Below are positions 16,386-26,952 of a stretch of DNA of 64,000 nt, piece by piece (within the stretch, counting starts at the first letter, position 1; the number at the start of each line of letters is the position of its first letter). Source of the stretch: an uncultured bacterium (GTDB taxonomy: Bacteria > Nitrospirota > Thermodesulfovibrionia > Thermodesulfovibrionales > Thermodesulfovibrionaceae); contig CALDSV010000016.1 of assembly GCA_937924475.1 (NCBI GenBank), positions 1 to 64,000 of the forward strand, given 5' to 3'. A program made the translations under genes and the position numbers. The notes below the pieces were generated by a model, which worked only from the letters and a program-made list of their open reading frames with translations, had not been told where the DNA came from and ran no database searches.

Positions 16386-18206
16386 ATGTCAAAACCTATT
16401 AAAATAATGGATACTACTTTTAGAGATGCCCACCAAAGTCTACATGCTACAAGACTTAGGCTTGAAGATATAGTTCCTATTGCTGAAAAAATGGATGGAG
16501 TAGGTTTTCATTCTCTTGAAGTATGGGGTGGTGCTACCTTTGACAGTTGCCTTAGATTTTTAAGAGAAGATCCCTGGGAAAGACTGAGAACTATAAGAAG
16601 CCTTGTAAAGAAAACGAAACTTCAAATGCTTCTTAGGGGACAAAATCTTGTGGGATATAGACACTATCCTGATGATGTGGTTGAAAAATTTGTTGAAAAA
16701 ACTATAGCAAACGGTATTGACATCCTAAGAATTTTTGACGCCCTTAATGACTTAAGAAACATGGAACGTTCTATATCAGCCACTCTAAAGTATGGAGGAA
16801 TCGTTGAAGCAGCCTTTTGTTACACCATTGGACCAATTTATACAATAGATTATTTTATTGGTTTAGCAAAAAATCTAAGGGATATGGGAGCTCATATAAT
16901 ATGTATAAAAGACATGGCAGGCCTTCTTGATCCCTATACAGCTTATGAATTAATAAAAAGACTTAAAGAGGAGATAGATTTACCAATTCACCTTCACACT
17001 CACGATACTGCAGGTATGGCAGTAGCCACAACAATTAAAGCTATCGAAGCTGGAGTAGATATTGTTGATACCGCTATTTCAACTATGGCAGGAGGTACAT
17101 CTCAACCTCCTTTAGAGACGGTTTGTCACATACTAAAAGGCACTGAAAGAGATCCTCATTTCAATATGGAGCTTCTTGATGAAATTGCTGATTACTTTTA
17201 TGAAGTAAGAAAGAAATATAAAAACCTTGAAAGCGAATACATCGGACCAGACCCTAAGGTAATTGTTTATCAAGTGCCTGGAGGAATGTTAAGCAACCTT
17301 GTAAATCAATTGAGAGAACAAAATGCTTTACACAGGATAAAAGATGTTTTGGAAGAAATTCCTCATGTAAGAGAAGATTTTGGATTCCCTCCCTTAGTAA
17401 CCCCCTCAAGCCAAATTGTAGGAACTCAAGCAACTCTTAATGTTCTTACGGGTGAGAGATATAAAATGGTAACTACTGAGACAAAAAATTATTTTAAAGG
17501 ACTTTATGGAAGACCACCAGCACCAGTAAATGAAGAAGTAAGAAAAAAAATTCTCGGTGATGAAGAGTTTATTACCGTAAGACCAGCTGATTTATTAGAA
17601 CCGGAGTTTGAAAAAGCTAAAGCAGAAATTGCAGATAGAGTCACCTCTGAGGAAGAAGTGCTTAGTTACTGCCTTTTCCCGAAGGTATATCTTGAATTTC
17701 TTGAGGCAAAAGAAAAGGGCATTAAAGAAGAAGTGCCTGCTCCGAAACCACAGGAGGCTAAACCCGCTCCAAGCCTTGCTCCAACTGAGTTTGTCATAAA
17801 TCTCTATGGAGAATCCTATCATGTTAAAGTAGGAGGCAAAGGGCATAAAGTTGATGGCAAAAGGCCTTATTTTCTCTATGTAAACAATCAACTGGTAGAG
17901 GTAATTGTTGAACCTTTACAAGAAGTTGTTCCCAGTGAAGAGGGCAAAGTTGACTTAAAACCAAAAGAGTCTGTAAGACCTCAACCCACAGAACCTGGAG
18001 ACATAACTTCTCCAATGCCGGGTACAGTAGTAAAAATAAAGGTTAAGAAAGGAGAAAAAGTGAAAGCAGGCGATACAGTTGTTATTGTTGAAGCAATGAA
18101 AATGGAAAACGAAATTCACTCACCAGTAGATGGCACGGTTGAGGAAATATTTATTAAAGAGGGTGACATGGTCAATCCCGATGAAGTAATGATAAGGATA
18201 AAATAA
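16386..18206 (+). CDS. pycB: Pyruvate carboxylase subunit B (carboxyltransferase plus biotin carrier)
   Basis: 606 residues from the ATG at 16386 (GAGAGG about 8 bases before); an upstream GTG at 16377 is less likely. The N-terminal carboxyltransferase barrel starts IMDTTFRDAHQSLHATR and contains LHLHTHDTAG-type metal-binding histidines. A Pro-rich linker (PAPKPQEAKPAPSLAP) leads to a C-terminal biotinyl domain with VEAMKMENEI, the biotin being attached to K572. With PycA it would make oxaloacetate from pyruvate. A decarboxylase (OadA) reading is possible but no sodium-pump subunits are nearby. The TAA overlaps the next ATG (TAATG). Confidence 0.9.
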   Translation: MSKPIKIMDTTFRDAHQSLHATRLRLEDIVPIAEKMDGVGFHSLEVWGGATFDSCLRFLREDPWERLRTIRSLVKKTKLQMLLRGQNLVGYRHYPDDVVEKFVEKTIANGIDILRIFDALNDLRNMERSISATLKYGGIVEAAFCYTIGPIYTIDYFIGLAKNLRDMGAHIICIKDMAGLLDPYTAYELIKRLKEEIDLPIHLHTHDTAGMAVATTIKAIEAGVDIVDTAISTMAGGTSQPPLETVCHILKGTERDPHFNMELLDEIADYFYEVRKKYKNLESEYIGPDPKVIVYQVPGGMLSNLVNQLREQNALHRIKDVLEEIPHVREDFGFPPLVTPSSQIVGTQATLNVLTGERYKMVTTETKNYFKGLYGRPPAPVNEEVRKKILGDEEFITVRPADLLEPEFEKAKAEIADRVTSEEEVLSYCLFPKVYLEFLEAKEKGIKEEVPAPKPQEAKPAPSLAPTEFVINLYGESYHVKVGGKGHKVDGKRPYFLYVNNQLVEVIVEPLQEVVPSEEGKVDLKPKESVRPQPTEPGDITSPMPGTVVKIKVKKGEKVKAGDTVVIVEAMKMENEIHSPVDGTVEEIFIKEGDMVNPDEVMIRIK

Positions 18207-18862
18207 TGGATTTTCTTCAGATAATAAGACAAATTATAATTTCAGCCCCTGCAATACTAATTGCCATAGTTTTCCATGAGCTTGCTCATGGGTGGGTGGC
18301 TAACAAACTTGGTGATCCTACAGCTAAATTGGAGGGAAGATTAACTCTTAATCCCTTATCTCACATTGATCCCTTTGGCACAATAATAATGCCCTTTTTA
18401 TTACTCATTCTTACAAGTGGACAGTGGGTTTTTGGTTATGCAAAGCCCGTACCTGTTAATCCTTATAATTTTAAAAATCCTCGCTTAGGAATGGCATTAT
18501 GTGCTGCTGGTGGACCTGCTGCAAACCTTATAGTAGCTATATTCTGTACAATAATTACTAAGTGGATTTTACTGCCGCTCATGGGAATTATACCTTACTT
18601 CATATTTGATCCTTTAATTTTAGTTTTAAAATCTACAATAATGATAAACATAGTTCTTGCAGCATTTAATCTAATTCCTGTTCCACCCCTTGATGGAGGA
18701 AGAATACTAACAGGATTGCTTCCTCTCAAATACTCGGAACTTATGGAAAGAATTGAACCTTACGGATCCCTCATTGTAATACTTCTAATTGTGACAGGTT
18801 TAACAAGACTTTTTGTACTACCTTTGGTAAAGTTTTTCTATTCTTTACTTTCACTTTTTTAG
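18206..18862 (+). CDS. Site-2 protease family (M50) membrane metalloprotease
   Basis: 218-residue integral membrane protein of the compact M50 group. The zinc-binding HELAHG is in the first membrane segment (H24, E25, H28), and the third ligand is D163 in PPLDGGRIL. About five or six hydrophobic segments are seen. Such proteins cut substrates inside the membrane, often anti-sigma factors, but small ones of this type are widespread and their targets are mostly unknown. It is joined to pycB by a 1-bp overlap and lies 10 bp before trpS, so it is part of a run of housekeeping genes. Confidence 0.88.
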   Translation: MDFLQIIRQIIISAPAILIAIVFHELAHGWVANKLGDPTAKLEGRLTLNPLSHIDPFGTIIMPFLLLILTSGQWVFGYAKPVPVNPYNFKNPRLGMALCAAGGPAANLIVAIFCTIITKWILLPLMGIIPYFIFDPLILVLKSTIMINIVLAAFNLIPVPPLDGGRILTGLLPLKYSELMERIEPYGSLIVILLIVTGLTRLFVLPLVKFFYSLLSLF

Positions 18863-18872
18863 GAGGTATTAA

Positions 18873-19859
18873 ATGGATAGAGTTCTAAGCGGAATGCAAC
18901 CAAGCGGACCACTTCACTTAGGAAACCTAATTGGAGCCCTTTCAAATTGGGTAAGGCTTCAAGATAAATATGAATGTTACTTTTTTGTGGCTGATTGGCA
19001 TGCCTTAACAACTGGCTATGCAAATCCCTCACAAATCAAAGAATATACCTTAGACCTTCTCATAAATTTTATTGCAGCAGGGCTTGATCCTGAGAAATCT
19101 ACTGTCTTTATCCAGTCTCAAGTTCCTGAACATGCAGAGCTTCACATATTTTTAAGTATGATTACTCCTCTTGGGTGGCTTGAAAGAGTGCCTACATACA
19201 AAGAAAAAAAGGAGCAAATTAAAGATAAAGACCTCGATACCTACGGATTTTTAGGATATCCTGTGCTTCAAACAGCTGACATTATCATTTACAGAGCTAA
19301 GTATGTACCTGTAGGAATTGACCAAGTTCCTCATCTTGAGATTTCTCGTGAAATTGCAAGAAGATTCAACTACCTTTATGGAAAGGAATTTTTCCCAGAA
19401 CCAGAAGCTTTGCTTACAGAGTTTCCAAAAGTACCAGGCACTGATGGAAGAAAAATGTCAAAAAGCTATGGAAACGCCATATATCTAAGTGATGATGAAA
19501 AAACCGTGACTGATAAACTAAGAACAATGGTAACAGATCCAGCTCGAAAAAGAAGAACAGACAAGGGAGATCCTCAAAAATGCCCGGTTTTTGATCTCCA
19601 TAAAATATTTTCCACAGAAGAAGAAAAAAAAGAAGTAATTGCTGGATGCACCACAGCAAGTATTGGCTGTATTGATTGCAAAAAAATCCTAATAAAACAC
19701 GTAATTGACACTTTAACCCCCCTATGGGAGAAAAGACAAAAACTGATAGATAATCCAAACCTTCTTATTGAAACTGCAAAAGAAGGTTCAGAAAAGGCAA
19801 AAAAAGTAGCCCAGCAGACTCTTAAAGAGATGAAGGAGGTTATTGGATGGATTTCGTAA
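18873..19859 (+). CDS. trpS: Tryptophanyl-tRNA synthetase
   Basis: 328-residue class I synthetase that charges tRNA-Trp. The HIGH-type signature is PSGPLHLGNLIG (10-21), and KMSKS is at 194-198 in GRKMSKSYGNAI. The length and the VGIDQVPHLE segment are typical. AGGAGG lies before the ATG. The 3' end overlaps the following ThiF-type gene by 13 bp. No T-box or attenuator is seen, as expected for a gene inside an operon. Confidence 0.95.
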   Translation: MDRVLSGMQPSGPLHLGNLIGALSNWVRLQDKYECYFFVADWHALTTGYANPSQIKEYTLDLLINFIAAGLDPEKSTVFIQSQVPEHAELHIFLSMITPLGWLERVPTYKEKKEQIKDKDLDTYGFLGYPVLQTADIIIYRAKYVPVGIDQVPHLEISREIARRFNYLYGKEFFPEPEALLTEFPKVPGTDGRKMSKSYGNAIYLSDDEKTVTDKLRTMVTDPARKRRTDKGDPQKCPVFDLHKIFSTEEEKKEVIAGCTTASIGCIDCKKILIKHVIDTLTPLWEKRQKLIDNPNLLIETAKEGSEKAKKVAQQTLKEMKEVIGWIS

Positions 19860-20566
19860 AATATCAAAGACAAATGCTCATTGAGGGTTGGTCTGAAGAA
19901 GGTCAAAAAAAGCTTAAAAATTCAAAAGTATTTATCGCAGGTGCAGGTGGTCTTGGAAGCCCTGTATCCATATATCTTGCTGTGGCAGGAGTTGGTAAAA
20001 TTATAATTTGCGACTTTGACTCAGTAGAAATAACAAATCTTAACAGACAGATACTCCATAGTCCTACAAGAATTGGTATAAATAAAGCAATTTCAGCAAA
20101 AATCACCCTTACTGCTATTAATCCTGATGTGGAAGTATTCCCAATTACTGAGAAAATTACCTCAGAAAATGCCGAAAAACTCATAGATGATGCTCATATA
20201 ATAATAGACTGCATGGACAATCTTGAGACAAGATATATTCTTAATGAAGTAGCTTTTAAAAAGGGGATTCCCCTTGTATTTGGCGCTATTTATGGAACTC
20301 AAGGAATGCTCAGTTTTATTCATCCACCTGAAACTCCGTGTCTTAAATGCCTCTTTCCTGAAGCACCTCCAAAAGAAACCTTTCCAGTCGTTGGTGCAAC
20401 ACCTGGAGTTATAGGTGCACTGCAAGCTTTGGAAACAATAAAATATCTTGTCGGAATTGGTAAGCTCCTAAAAAATAAACTTCTTGTATGGGATGGTATA
20501 AGTGGAGATTTTAAGACTTTCAAAGCTCAAAAAGATCCATCCTGTCCTGTTTGTAAAGGGGAATAA
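19847..20566 (+). CDS. ThiF/MoeB/HesA-family adenylyltransferase
   Basis: 239-residue E1-like enzyme that adenylates the Gly-Gly end of a ubiquitin-like sulfur carrier. The nucleotide-binding GAGGLGSP (32-39), DFDSVEITNLNRQ and the two zinc pairs CLKC (165/168) and CPVC (233/236) are present. The loop that in E. coli MoeB and ThiF carries a cysteine reads ETFPVVGATPGVIG here, with no cysteine. It should therefore activate a MoaD/ThiS partner but not hold a thioester in the usual place. The MoaD-like protein at 1394 is a possible partner, though far away. It overlaps trpS. Confidence 0.88.
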   Translation: MDFVKYQRQMLIEGWSEEGQKKLKNSKVFIAGAGGLGSPVSIYLAVAGVGKIIICDFDSVEITNLNRQILHSPTRIGINKAISAKITLTAINPDVEVFPITEKITSENAEKLIDDAHIIIDCMDNLETRYILNEVAFKKGIPLVFGAIYGTQGMLSFIHPPETPCLKCLFPEAPPKETFPVVGATPGVIGALQALETIKYLVGIGKLLKNKLLVWDGISGDFKTFKAQKDPSCPVCKGE

Positions 20567-20567
20567 A

Positions 20568-21017
20568 ATGGAATACATTAATGATTTCATGTATTTTGTC
20601 ATTAGACCTGTAGATAATGAAAAAAATATTTATTGCTCTGGGGTTAATCTAACTAAATTTGCTCCCATTACAAAAGGAAGACACAGACTGGGACAAAATC
20701 CTGCCTTAAAGGGACTTCAAACATTAAACAATCATATTAGAGCAATCATTATTGAAAAAAAAGCTACTCCTGAGACAGTGAAAAATTTTTTTTGCCAGCA
20801 TATAAAGCCTGTAAATGAAGATTTATGGTATACAGAGTCCTTTTTAATTCATAATTACTCCCATGAATTAGGAGAGCAAATAAAAAAATTTGCTCCCTTT
20901 GAGCTTTTAAGAAAGATGTTTCGAGCAATGCTTATAAATGAAAACATTCCAGAAAATTTATCCCCTCATGAGTTGCAGAAATATCTTTATTTTTTAGTTG
21001 ATAAATATAAATCTTAA
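20568..21017 (+). CDS. Conserved-looking protein of unknown function
   Basis: 149 residues from the ATG at 20568, 2 bp after the ThiF-type gene and preceded by AAAGGGG. It is soluble, with no signal peptide, and has an N-terminal strand-rich part and a helical C-terminal half. I recognise no family or catalytic motif. Its tight spacing with the ThiF-type gene suggests cotranscription. Codon use looks like that of its neighbours. Confidence 0.65.
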   Translation: MEYINDFMYFVIRPVDNEKNIYCSGVNLTKFAPITKGRHRLGQNPALKGLQTLNNHIRAIIIEKKATPETVKNFFCQHIKPVNEDLWYTESFLIHNYSHELGEQIKKFAPFELLRKMFRAMLINENIPENLSPHELQKYLYFLVDKYKS

Positions 21018-21050
21018 AAACAGATAAACTTATCACTTTTAACTATCAGT

Positions 21051-21421
21051 TCATATAAATCCTTCTGACCACCCTTTTGGGCATAGTTCATTTCCCTCAA
21101 GACTTCTCATTCTCGTGCTTTTTCCTCCACTGAGAATAAAACTTTTCGCTAACTCTTTAATGTTAAAATTTTTAAAATTAGGTGTCTCATCGGCTGTCGT
21201 CTTTTCATTGAGAAAGACAGTAACCTCATTATCATAATTCCATGTTAAGACAAATCACTCCAATCTTAGTGTAATCTTTATCTTTTCATACAACTATCAC
21301 ATAGCTCCTCCAAAACAACTCTTACTTTATTAACTATACACTTTTCATTCAGTTCTTCAGGAACTTCCAGATTATCATAGCTTTCATTATATTCATCTTT
21401 AGTTGCCCTTTTTGGCTTCAT
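21051..21421 (-). pseudogene. Broken gene with two frameshifts
   Basis: Most of the 486-bp gap before katG holds a decayed minus-strand gene. Starting at the ATG at 21421, the frame runs 47 codons (MKPKRATKDEYNESYDNLEV ... ELCDSCMKR) to a stop. A second frame continues DKDYTKIGVICL, and a third reads TWNYDNEVTVFLNEKTTADE ... LSGGKSTRMRSLEGNELCPK to a stop at 21051. Joined it gives about 120 residues of plausible soluble protein. I do not recognise it. The first 47 codons could still be expressed as a small protein. Confidence 0.6.
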
Positions 21422-21494
21422 TATGATAAATTCCTAAATAAGAAGTATTCCTAATTAGCATCGGGACTTCTTTATTTCTTATATAATTTCGTAG

Positions 21495-23654
<2,160 letters not shown>

Positions 23655-23739
23655 CAACTTTCCGTAGTTTCATAGTCCTTACCCCTTAAACACTCAAGTG
23701 TCCGAATGTTTTATAATAGAAAAGTCTGGGGGTTTTTTT

Positions 23740-25104
23740 ATGAACAAAGAAACACTTATTAGATGGGACAAAAAACATATCTGGCATCCCTTTACTCAAA
23801 TGAAGCTTTGGTTTGAAGAGGAACCTACTATTTTCATAGAAGGCAGGGATTGCTTTCTCAAAGACATGGATGGAAAATGGTATCTTGATGGAGTATCATC
23901 TCTCTGGGTAAACATTCATGGACATAAAAGAGCAGAAATTGATGAAGCAATAAAAGCTCAACTTGATAAACTTGCCCACTCTACATTGTTAGGAGCTTGC
24001 AACGAACCGAGTATTGTCCTTGCAAAGAAATTGTCTTCTTTGCTCTGTGAAAAACTGCCCTGGGGTAAGCCTCTTACAAAAATTTTCTACTCTGACAACG
24101 GCTCCACTGCAGTAGAGATTGCTTTGAAAATGGCTTATCAATACTGGATAAATATAGGAATAAAGGGAAAAGATACCTTTGTAAGCCTAAAAGAAGGCTA
24201 TCATGGAGATACAATTGGTGCAGTAAGTGTGGGAGGAGTGGAACTTTTTCATGAAATCTACAAACCCCTCCTAAACAAAGCAATTCAGGCTCCTGCTCCC
24301 TATTGCTATCGTTGTGAACTTAAGCTAAATTATCCTTCCTGTGGATTAGCTTGCTTAAAGGAGATGGAGCAGATTATTAAGAAAAATCAGGAAAAAATCA
24401 TTGCTATAATTGTGGAACCCCTTGTTCAGTGTGCTGGTGGCATAATTGTTTGGCCTCAAGGCTATCTAAAAGGATTAAGGGAGATTTGTAACAAATATGA
24501 AGTCCTTCTTATTGCCGATGAAGTAGCAACAGGATTTGGAAGAACGGGAAAAATGTTTGCTTGCCAACATGAAGAGGTTACTCCTGACATCCTTTGCTTA
24601 AGCAAAGGAATAACAAATGGTTACATGCCTTTGGCTGTAACTGCTACTAATGATAAAATTTTTAATGCCTTCTTAGGTGAACTTGAGGAAAGAAAAACCT
24701 TTTATCATGGACACTCTTACACTGGCAATCCCTTAGCTTGTGCTGCAGCCATAGCAAATCTTGAAATCTTTGAAAAAGATAAAACACTGGAGAGCCTTCC
24801 ACCTAAGATAGAACTCTTAAAGGAAGCGCTTTCCGAGATAGAGAAACATCCCCATGTAGGCGATGTTCGTCAAAAGGGAATGATTGTTGGTATAGAAATT
24901 GTAAAGGATAAAGGGACTAAAGAGCCCTTTCCCTGGAAAGAGCAGACTGGATGGAAAGTTGTTAAAGCTGCAAGAAAATATGGTGTATGGTTAAGGCCCC
25001 TTGGTGATATAATTGTACTCATGCCTCCACTTATTATTTCAGAAGAAAACCTTGAAAGATTGCTTCATGTAATAAAAAATTGTATAATTGAAGTAACTTT
25101 GTAA
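23740..25104 (+). CDS. bioA: Adenosylmethionine-8-amino-7-oxononanoate aminotransferase
   Basis: 454-residue class III PLP aminotransferase of biotin synthesis; it makes 7,8-diaminopelargonate using S-adenosylmethionine as amino donor. KHIWHPFTQM at the N-terminus is a BioA signature, and the PLP lysine is K289 in CLSKGITNGYMPL. ATG at 23740 follows GGGGG; an upstream GTG at 23698 lies in the promoter region, which has TTTATAAT about 25 bases before the start. No other bio genes are nearby, but PycB and possibly others need biotin. Confidence 0.93.
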   Translation: MNKETLIRWDKKHIWHPFTQMKLWFEEEPTIFIEGRDCFLKDMDGKWYLDGVSSLWVNIHGHKRAEIDEAIKAQLDKLAHSTLLGACNEPSIVLAKKLSSLLCEKLPWGKPLTKIFYSDNGSTAVEIALKMAYQYWINIGIKGKDTFVSLKEGYHGDTIGAVSVGGVELFHEIYKPLLNKAIQAPAPYCYRCELKLNYPSCGLACLKEMEQIIKKNQEKIIAIIVEPLVQCAGGIIVWPQGYLKGLREICNKYEVLLIADEVATGFGRTGKMFACQHEEVTPDILCLSKGITNGYMPLAVTATNDKIFNAFLGELEERKTFYHGHSYTGNPLACAAAIANLEIFEKDKTLESLPPKIELLKEALSEIEKHPHVGDVRQKGMIVGIEIVKDKGTKEPFPWKEQTGWKVVKAARKYGVWLRPLGDIIVLMPPLIISEENLERLLHVIKNCIIEVTL

Positions 25105-25123
25105 AAAAGGAGGAAGTAGAAAA

Positions 25124-26119
25124 ATGTTTAAGTTCATATCAATAATTTTTGCCTTGTTTATACTTACTGCCTGTACAGAACAGGTAAAGGTTGATGTGGC
25201 TGGAATAGGAGAGACTGAGGCAACAGGACCGTCAGCTTTAGCCTGGGATGGAAAAAATTTAATAATAGCAAAGGAAGGACTAATTGCCTTTTTAGATAAT
25301 ATTGACACTGCAGCTACTGGGTCAATTTATAACTACGTAGGACATTACTTTTTTGATCGTTATCCCATCAGTATAAAATCTAAGGAAAAATCGGCCTTTA
25401 TAACTGGTCTTGCCTGGGAAAAAGCCTCAGTAGATAGCGGATATATTTGGGTGGCTGATGGAGCAAATCGAAAAATTCTGAAAATAACTCCAAAAGGCGA
25501 TGTAATAAGAACAATAAATCTTACCATATATCCAGAGGATATAACCTTTGATGGTGAAAATCTATGGGTAGCAGACTCAAAAAGAAGGAAAATATTCAAA
25601 TTAAGCCCTATTGACGGAAGCACTTTAGCAGAATATCTCTCACCTATTGCTATTCCTACAGCTTTATCATGGGATGAAAAATATTTGTTAATAGCCGGAA
25701 TTAAAGATGATAAATTCCTTAAAAACTCTTCAGAAAATGTAGAGATAATAAAATTTAATCCTGAAAGTGGAAAAGTTGTTGCCACTGTATTTATTCCTAA
25801 ACATTTCGCTGAACATCTAAAAGAACTGTCTATGCCAACAGCAATGGTATGGATAAACGAAAAAATATGGATAGCTGATAGAAATTCCGGTAAAATCCTT
25901 GTTCTCAGTGACTGGACGATGGCTTCAGAGGATAATAAAAATTATAAACTTACAACCACCACACCAACAGTGAAAAAAATTAAAATAGAGGAAAAATCAA
26001 AAGCTCAAGAAGCGGAGGAAGCAAAAAAAGCTGCTGAAGAGGCAAGAAAAGCTGCGGAGGAAGCAAAAAAAGCTGCTGAAGCTGCCAAAAAAGCCTTTGA
26101 ATTACAACAGAAAAAATAG
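25124..26119 (+). CDS. Lipoprotein with beta-propeller-like repeats and an alanine/lysine-rich tail
   Basis: 331 residues. The signal peptide ends in the lipobox LTAC with the lipidated cysteine at 17. The body contains repeats of the type ALAWDGKNLIIA, GYIWVADGANRKILKITPKG, ENLWVADSKRRKIFKLSP and KIWIADRNSGKILVLSDW, like NHL/SMP-30-type six-bladed propellers. The last 45 residues are a charged helix built on (E/K)AxKAAEEA repeats, probably a coiled coil. The role is unknown; it could be a membrane-anchored binding protein. It ends on the GTG of kdsA. Confidence 0.8.
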   Translation: MFKFISIIFALFILTACTEQVKVDVAGIGETEATGPSALAWDGKNLIIAKEGLIAFLDNIDTAATGSIYNYVGHYFFDRYPISIKSKEKSAFITGLAWEKASVDSGYIWVADGANRKILKITPKGDVIRTINLTIYPEDITFDGENLWVADSKRRKIFKLSPIDGSTLAEYLSPIAIPTALSWDEKYLLIAGIKDDKFLKNSSENVEIIKFNPESGKVVATVFIPKHFAEHLKELSMPTAMVWINEKIWIADRNSGKILVLSDWTMASEDNKNYKLTTTTPTVKKIKIEEKSKAQEAEEAKKAAEEARKAAEEAKKAAEAAKKAFELQQKK

Positions 26120-26934
26120 TGTTTAAAATCGGCAATTTTGAATTACAAAAGGGCCAACTATTTATAATTGCAGGACCTTGTGTAATTGAAAATGAAGAGG
26201 TTCTATATAGGACTGCTGAAACTCTTAAGGAAATAAAAAAATCTTTAAAAATTCCAATAATTTTTAAATCCTCCTATGATAAAGCAAATCGCTCATCCAT
26301 TCATTCTTATAGAGGACCAGGAATTCATAAAGGCTTGGGAATTTTAAAAAAAGTAAGAGAGAAATTTAATATCCCTATTTTAAGTGATGTCCATTCAGTA
26401 GAAGAAATAAAAATTGCAGGAGATGTTCTTGATGTAATACAAATTCCTGCTTTTTTATGCAGGCAAACAGATTTGATCCTGGAGGCAGGAAAAACAGGAA
26501 AACCTGTAAATGTAAAGAAAGGTCAGTTTCTTGCACCTTGGGATGTAAAGAACATAGTGGAAAAGTTTAAGGCTACAGGCAATGAGAAAATAATCATTAC
26601 TGAAAGAGGGACAACTTTTGGATACAATAATCTTGTGGTTGATTTTAGAAGCTTTCCTATCATTCGTTCAATGGGAGTGCCTATTGTCTTTGATGCTACT
26701 CATTCTGTGCAACTTCCTGGAGGTGCTGGTAGTTGTTCATCAGGACAAAGACAATTCGTGCCTTATCTTTCAAGAGCCGCAGTAGCCTGCGGTGTAGATG
26801 GACTCTTTTTTGAAGTCCATCCAAACCCTGAAAAAGCCCTTTGCGATGGACCTAATATGCTCTCATTAAATGATTTTAAAGTTCTACTTGAGGAAATTCT
26901 CCAAATTCATTCTGTAGCTAAAAAATACTATTAA
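26119..26934 (+). CDS. kdsA: 3-deoxy-8-phosphooctulonate synthase (KDO-8-P synthase)
   Basis: 271 residues. It condenses phosphoenolpyruvate with arabinose 5-phosphate to make KDO-8-phosphate for lipopolysaccharide. IAGPCVIEN, KSSYDKANRSSIHSYRGPG, SDVHSV, and DATHSVQLPGG are the family motifs. C24 in PCVIE together with the aspartate in the C-terminal HPNPEKALCDGPN suggests the metal-dependent class. It appears to start with GTG overlapping the previous TAG. It shows that the cell makes LPS. No other kds genes are adjacent. Confidence 0.93.
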   Translation: MFKIGNFELQKGQLFIIAGPCVIENEEVLYRTAETLKEIKKSLKIPIIFKSSYDKANRSSIHSYRGPGIHKGLGILKKVREKFNIPILSDVHSVEEIKIAGDVLDVIQIPAFLCRQTDLILEAGKTGKPVNVKKGQFLAPWDVKNIVEKFKATGNEKIIITERGTTFGYNNLVVDFRSFPIIRSMGVPIVFDATHSVQLPGGAGSCSSGQRQFVPYLSRAAVACGVDGLFFEVHPNPEKALCDGPNMLSLNDFKVLLEEILQIHSVAKKYY

Positions 26935-26952
26935 ATTAGTTATTGATTTAGT

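Noticed and set aside
23680-23700. ACACT-CA-AGTGT palindrome upstream of bioA as a BirA-type operator
   Set aside because: Arms are only 5 bp and do not match the BirA or BioR operator; a chance match is likely.
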